Origin: Marinococcus luteus | Lineage (GTDB): Bacteria; Bacillota; Bacilli; Bacillales; Marinococcaceae | NCBI RefSeq assembly: GCF_900106595.1 | Contig: NZ_FNNC01000006.1 | Location: 124,001-188,000, forward strand | Length of the DNA stretch: 64,000 nucleotides | Direction of reading: 5' to 3' | Shown: one piece after another, positions 60,005 through 64,000 of the stretch | Layout of the letters: each line of letters opens with the position of its first letter | Numbering within the stretch: position 1 is the first letter of the stretch | The notes under the pieces: model-generated | What the model saw: the letters and a program-made list of their open reading frames with translations, nothing else | Told to the model about the DNA's origin: nothing | Database searches by the model: none | Made by a program: the position numbers and the translations under genes

Positions 60005-61119
60005 TCTTTGAAGATGTTTTGTTCAAGCTCTGCTTCTTTCACATTGGCAAGTGGCTGCATAATAAGAGAAGGATCGAAGCTGTTCATCGACTGGCCGTGA
60101 AGAATGCGGTAGGGGGCGTCGGGATTGGCCAGGGCGGTTCTGCCGAGAGAAACAAAATCAGCAGCACTTTCATTGATGGCGTGGGAGGATTTTTCCGGGT
60201 CTCCAAGATTTCCGTTGGCAATGACAGGGAGACTGCTGTATTCTTTAGCCGCCTGGGCCATGCTTAGGGTGTCATTTCCAAAGCCTTCGCCGAGGCCGTC
60301 GCCGTCCGTAGTATGAATATAATCGAGTGGCGTCTTCCCGAGCTCGGAGAAAATGGCTGCCGCGTCTGCTTCTCCACCCGGCCAGCGGTAAGAGCCATCC
60401 GTAACTTTGGCCTGCGAAATCCGGATGCCAAGAATAGGAACCGGGCCGATGGCTTCGCGAACGGATTCGATTACTTCAGTAAGAAAGCGTACACGGTTTT
60501 CCACGGGACCACCGTACTGGTCTGTACGCTTATTCGTGGAAGCAGATAGAAACTGATCAAGCAGATATCCGTTCGCTCCGTGAAGCTCTACACCGTCAAA
60601 TCCTGCTTCTGCGGCGCGGAGGGCTGCCTGCACAAATCCCTGCTTAGCAGCATCCATATCGTTTTCATCCATGGCTTTCGGGACGGGGAAAGCTCCCTGG
60701 CCGCCGTAGGAAGATACTTTTTCAGCGGGAGGCTGCACGGGAGAAGCGGAAGCAGTTTCGCTTGTGTATTGATTATACTGGGACTGGGCGCCAGCATGCA
60801 TAAGCTGGGCGATCATTTTGCTTCCGTGCTCTTTGACTGCCTGTGTAATCGGCTCCCATCCGTGCTGATGATGTTCGTTGGCGAGCCCGGGCTGATTAGC
60901 GTATCCCTGGCTGTAGATTTCATCGGTGTAAATTCCTTCCGAAATGACAGCGGAAAAACCGCCGAGAGCATAACGCTCATAGTATCTGCGCATCCGGTCG
61001 TTGGGCGTGCCATCGTCATCTGCGCTGATCCGTGTCATTGGAGCGACGATCAGCTTGTTTTTAAAAATATGGTTGCTTATATGCTCCTGGTTAAACAAGA
61101 TTTTTTCTGCTTGTGGCAT
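60001..61119 (-). CDS. old-yellow-enzyme-family NADH:flavin oxidoreductase
   Basis: A 372-residue FMN TIM barrel. APMTRISADDDGTPND, AQLMHAGAQS, ELHGANGYLLDQFLS and NKRTDQYGG are classic OYE motifs (Gln, His-Gly-Asn and Tyr active-site residues). It lacks iron-sulfur cysteines, so it is the short ene-reductase form. Reduces activated alkenes with NAD(P)H. Own unit with a ~215-bp upstream region. Confidence 0.92.
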   Translation of the reverse strand: MPQAEKILFNQEHISNHIFKNKLIVAPMTRISADDDGTPNDRMRRYYERYALGGFSAVISEGIYTDEIYSQGYANQPGLANEHHQHGWEPITQAVKEHGSKMIAQLMHAGAQSQYNQYTSETASASPVQPPAEKVSSYGGQGAFPVPKAMDENDMDAAKQGFVQAALRAAEAGFDGVELHGANGYLLDQFLSASTNKRTDQYGGPVENRVRFLTEVIESVREAIGPVPILGIRISQAKVTDGSYRWPGGEADAAAIFSELGKTPLDYIHTTDGDGLGEGFGNDTLSMAQAAKEYSSLPVIANGNLGDPEKSSHAINESAADFVSLGRTALANPDAPYRILHGQSMNSFDPSLIMQPLANVKEAELEQNIFKE

Positions 61120-61337
61120 ACTACTCCTCCTAAAACTTCATCGGTTTCTCTTCCATGTCATTCCCTTTTTCATCATTGGGAAACTGACTGAAGTTATAAA
61201 AACGGAAGATAAATAAAAATAAGAATTGCGTAATTCAGAAAAGTACGATATCATAATTTTCAAACATATTACTCCTCTGGTAAAAGGAACCTTTACCCGA
61301 AGCGTTCTTCTTTTAGCAATCAGGTGGTGAAAAACGT
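61120..61337. promoter_or_regulatory. divergent region between OYE and DUF3870 genes
   Basis: AT-rich; GGTAAA (61278 region) and TTTACC form a short inverted repeat around 61278-61296 before the DUF3870 gene. No promoter can be called with confidence. Confidence 0.3.
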
Positions 61338-61658
61338 TTGTATAACAAGAATACTATTTACATTGTGGGAGAGGCTAAATCTCCTTCGAATAACCCGATC
61401 ACTGAACAATACCAGGTATTTTTTATTGGATTTGTAGTGGATACTCTAACGGATGAAATCCTGGAGGCAGAATGTTCTGCTATTCTTTCTTTAACAGCAC
61501 GGTTTGTAAAAGAAATATTCGCAGGAGCTTCGATTCAGGAAAGTGAGCATCTTGTAGAAATTATTCAAAAACGCTATCATGGCTCGTCCCAGAAAGCGAT
61601 GATTGTTGCCCTGCGTAACGCCAGCTTAAAGTATAAGCAAATAAAGGCTGATATGTAA
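61338..61658 (+). CDS. DUF3870 protein
   Basis: A 106-residue protein with a TTG start after AGGTGG. TIYIVGEAKSP, FFIGFVVDT, DEILEAECSAILSLTARFV and YHGSSQKAMIVALRNASLKYK match the DUF3870 pattern. Its function is unknown. It is followed by a terminator but lies 99 bp before a DUF819 transporter; the family often sits near metabolic transporter genes. Confidence 0.75.
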   Translation: MYNKNTIYIVGEAKSPSNNPITEQYQVFFIGFVVDTLTDEILEAECSAILSLTARFVKEIFAGASIQESEHLVEIIQKRYHGSSQKAMIVALRNASLKYKQIKADM

Positions 61659-61683
61659 GCCATGCTGCTTTATCTTACCGGAT

Positions 61684-61727
61684 AAAACCCAGCAAAGAGA
61701 TCTTTTCTCTTTGCTGGGTTTATTTAT
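61684..61727 (+). terminator. terminator after DUF3870 gene
   Basis: AAACCCAGCAAAGAGA / TCTCTTTGCTGGGTTT stem and TATTTAT. Strong. Confidence 0.88.
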
Positions 61728-61756
61728 ATTCAAAAATTTAAAGGAGGTTATTCAGC

Positions 61757-62917
61757 ATGATAGAAAACGGAGCTCTTTACATTAGTGTTTTGATTGCCAT
61801 GGTTGCACTTCTTGTAGGTACGGAAAAAGTGACAAAAAGTAAATTTTTTAAGTACGTACCTACAGTCGTGCTCATCTACATCGTTGCGGCTCTGTTAAAC
61901 ACCTTTGGAGTATTCAGTGGCTCTGAGGCTCTCGGTGAGTTAAATTCAGGCATACGTTCTCTTTTGCTGCCGGCAATGATATTTCTATTTTTATTAAACT
62001 GTAACATTCTGCAGATTATCAAACTGGGGCCAAAAATGCTGCTTAGCTACGTTGTAGCTGTGATTAGTATTGTTGGCGGTTTTACGGTTACATATTATAT
62101 TATGCAGGGATTTTTAGACACGGAAACGTGGAAGGCTTTTGCAGCTCTGGCTGGTTCATGGACAGGAGGTTCAGCAAATCTTGTAGCGCTGCAGGGGATT
62201 CTTGAAGTGCCCGAGAATTTATTTGGCTATGCTTTAATTATGGATACAGTAAACTATTCGTTTTGGGTGATGCTTTTATTTTGGCTCGTTCCTTTCCAAT
62301 TCGCATTCAACCGGTTTACAAAAGCGAAAACAGAAAGCATTGATCAGATGCAGTATAATTTGTCTCTTGAGGAAAAAGAAACAAAACCTCTAACATACGT
62401 AGAAATTATTGTCTGCTTAGGATTTTCTATGCTGGTGGCTTCGGTTGCCATTGCAGTAGGAAATACGCTTCCGGAAGCTGGGAATGCTGTGAATGCAACA
62501 ACGTGGACGATATTAATTGTTACCGTTTTGGGTCTAAGTCTTGCTGTAACGCCGGTTGCCAGGTTAACGGGGACAATGGATATAGGCTATTTGATGCTTT
62601 ACACGATCATCGCTCTAATTGCTTCCAACGCAGATTTTTCAAATATTGCTGAAGTTCCGGCGTATATTATTTCCGGATTTATGATCTTATTTTTCCACGG
62701 AGCTATTATGTTGCTTTTGGCAAAACTGTTCCGGCTTGACCTTTTCACCCTCGGCATCGCAAGTCTGGCCAATATTGGCGGTATGGCATCTGCTCCGGTG
62801 CTTGCAGGAGCCTTCAGCCGTACTCTGGTCCCAATAGGCGTAATGATGGCATTAATTGGCTCATTTATGGGCACAGTCGTCGGTGTCGCGGTAGCGGAAA
62901 TCTTATCAAGAATTTAA
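61757..62917 (+). CDS. DUF819-family membrane transporter (YjcL-like)
   Basis: A 386-residue protein with about ten spans; LAGSWTGGSANLVALQ in the middle and LASLANIGGMASAPVLAG near the end are the two repeated re-entrant family motifs. Transported compound unknown; it lies 16 bp before a dipeptide epimerase gene, which suggests uptake or export linked to murein dipeptides. AAAGGAGG before the ATG. Confidence 0.85.
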   Translation: MIENGALYISVLIAMVALLVGTEKVTKSKFFKYVPTVVLIYIVAALLNTFGVFSGSEALGELNSGIRSLLLPAMIFLFLLNCNILQIIKLGPKMLLSYVVAVISIVGGFTVTYYIMQGFLDTETWKAFAALAGSWTGGSANLVALQGILEVPENLFGYALIMDTVNYSFWVMLLFWLVPFQFAFNRFTKAKTESIDQMQYNLSLEEKETKPLTYVEIIVCLGFSMLVASVAIAVGNTLPEAGNAVNATTWTILIVTVLGLSLAVTPVARLTGTMDIGYLMLYTIIALIASNADFSNIAEVPAYIISGFMILFFHGAIMLLLAKLFRLDLFTLGIASLANIGGMASAPVLAGAFSRTLVPIGVMMALIGSFMGTVVGVAVAEILSRI

Positions 62918-62933
62918 GGAGGTGGGATGTTGA

Positions 62934-64000
62934 ATGGAAATAGTTTCTCTTGAAACGAAAAGAAAAATTATTCCTTTGGACCGTCCTTTTGTTACTTCCG
63001 TAAGGAAGGTTACAAGCATCGAAAATGTTGAGGTGAGTGTAATGCTGGAAGACGGCACTGTAGGGAAAGGAGCAGCTGCTCCAGCTCTCGCAGTAACGGG
63101 AGAATCCCCGTCAAGTATCGAAGCAGTTATTAACGGTCCGGCTTCAGAGGCCCTCGCAGGAGCACAAAGCGAAGCTCTGCAGGAAAATGTGCGGAGACTT
63201 AAGCAGAACTGCTACGGGAACTCCAGCGCAAAAGCAGCAGTGGAAATGGCAGTTATAGACGCGTTTGTTCAACAGCGTCGCTGCAGCCTTCTGCAGTGGC
63301 TGGGAGGAACACCGTCTGTATTTGAAAATGATATGACGATCAGTATGGAAGAACCAGCACAAATGAAAAATACAGCAGAACAATATATAAACGAAGGATT
63401 CCGCTACCTTAAAATGAAGGTTGGAGATGACCTGAAAAAAGATTATCAAAGAATCCGATCTATTGCTGAAGTGCTTCCCCAAGGCGTCATGCTTAGGATT
63501 GATGCCAACCAGGGGTGGACATCTAAAGAAGCTATAGTATTTATTCAGCAGCTCGAAAAAGAAAAAATTCCATTACAGTTTATAGAACAGCCCGTAGCAG
63601 CAGATGACTGGGCCGGCTTAAAAAAAGTCACAGAATCTACCAGAACGCCTATTATGGCGGATGAAAGCTGTAAAACATATAAAGACGCCCGCAGGCTCAT
63701 CGAGTGGCACGCCTGCGACATGATTAATATTAAACTCATGAAATGCGGGGGACTGCTGGAGGCATGGAAAATTGCTGATATTGCAGAAGCGGCTGGTATT
63801 CCGTGCATGATGGGCAGCATGATGGAATCGACCATAAGCGCCTCGCCAGCAGCTGAGCTGGCGCTTGCCCATCCTAATATTAAGATGGTGGATTTGGATG
63901 CTCCAAAATGGCTGCAGGAAAACACTGTTACTGCCGTATCTTTTGAAGGGCATCAGATAAAAGCAATGAATCCTGCACAGAGTGCGCCTATCAAATATGA
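62934..64000 (+). CDS. dipeptide epimerase, L-Ala-D/L-Glu type (3' end outside window)
   Basis: The frame is open from ATG 62934 (AAGGAGG site) through the window end, 355 codons, nearly the full ~360. Enolase-superfamily catalytic motifs are present: MKVGDD (Lys bases), RIDANQGW (Asp), FIEQPV (Glu), MADESC (Asp) and NIKLMKCGG (Lys). Interconverts L-Ala-D-Glu and L-Ala-L-Glu from peptidoglycan turnover, as YkfB does. The DUF819 gene just upstream probably supplies or removes its dipeptides. Other epimerase substrates in the family are possible. Confidence 0.88.
   Translation, partial: MEIVSLETKRKIIPLDRPFVTSVRKVTSIENVEVSVMLEDGTVGKGAAAPALAVTGESPSSIEAVINGPASEALAGAQSEALQENVRRLKQNCYGNSSAKAAVEMAVIDAFVQQRRCSLLQWLGGTPSVFENDMTISMEEPAQMKNTAEQYINEGFRYLKMKVGDDLKKDYQRIRSIAEVLPQGVMLRIDANQGWTSKEAIVFIQQLEKEKIPLQFIEQPVAADDWAGLKKVTESTRTPIMADESCKTYKDARRLIEWHACDMINIKLMKCGGLLEAWKIADIAEAAGIPCMMGSMMESTISASPAAELALAHPNIKMVDLDAPKWLQENTVTAVSFEGHQIKAMNPAQSAPIKY

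Noticed and set aside
1-64000. mobile elements, prophage and CRISPR arrays
   Set aside because: No transposase, integrase, phage structural gene or regularly spaced repeats were seen.

Overview
The window reads as chromosome of a Gram-positive, low-to-mid GC, endospore-forming Bacillaceae, probably from a saline or alkaline habitat. The grounds are wall teichoic acid genes of tag type, Cse60- and YteA-type sporulation-linked proteins, an YtvA-like LOV-STAS photoreceptor, a CshA helicase, a glpF leader of GlpP/CcpA type, strong AGGAGG ribosome sites, several TTG/GTG starts and rather acidic proteins. The species cannot be fixed from sequence alone. I see no prophage, insertion sequence, CRISPR array or rRNA.

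Layout. 1-5046: the distal end of a hydroxamate-citrate siderophore operon (IucA/IucC synthetase, acetyltransferase, lysine/ornithine-type N-monooxygenase, second IucA/IucC synthetase), in the order of rhbC-D-E-F for rhizobactin/schizokinen. 5100-14590: short units for a GAF-STAS regulator, hydrolases, acetyltransferases, a C45 Ntn hydrolase, an SDR, a VOC protein, a YteA-like zinc-finger protein, GlpF with an attenuated leader, and a type-B carboxylesterase. 14631-21500: wall teichoic acid block (large TagF-like polymerase, TagD, TagB/F-like transferase, TagG, short TagH). 21567-30000: GNAT, UPF0158, HSL-type esterase, an Excalibur surface protein broken by a stop codon, quinone-type oxidoreductase, a GAF-GAF-PAS-GGDEF-EAL protein and a ThDP enzyme. 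29973-44500: transport and regulation (FUSC-type exporter, CstA with a divergent FadR, MarR with MMPL, MetE, TetR with DHA2 exporter, YeeE) and a Fur-box nitroreductase. 44774-49505: sirtuin, tRNA-Leu, a channel-like protein without a filter, twin cold-shock genes, LOV-STAS photoreceptor and Ohr. 49752-64000: CshA, ABC-F, HxlR coupled to a half-length archaeal-type dehydroquinate synthase II, CPA1 antiporter, CurA-like oxidoreductase, cupin, a Fur-controlled DUF2325 pair, lipid kinase, old yellow enzyme, and DUF3870-DUF819-dipeptide epimerase running off the end.

How the genes fit together. Three themes recur. Iron: siderophore synthesis plus two promoters with Fur boxes (nitroreductase; DUF2325 operon). 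Envelope: teichoic acid synthesis and export, an Excalibur surface protein, and probable murein-peptide catabolism at the right end. Stress and redox sensing: two stressosome-type STAS proteins, Ohr, HxlR with a CGKWK cysteine, several flavin/NADPH reductases, cold-shock genes and an RNA helicase. The best candidates for undescribed biology are the HxlR/half-DHQS-II operon and the Fur-controlled DUF2325 pair.
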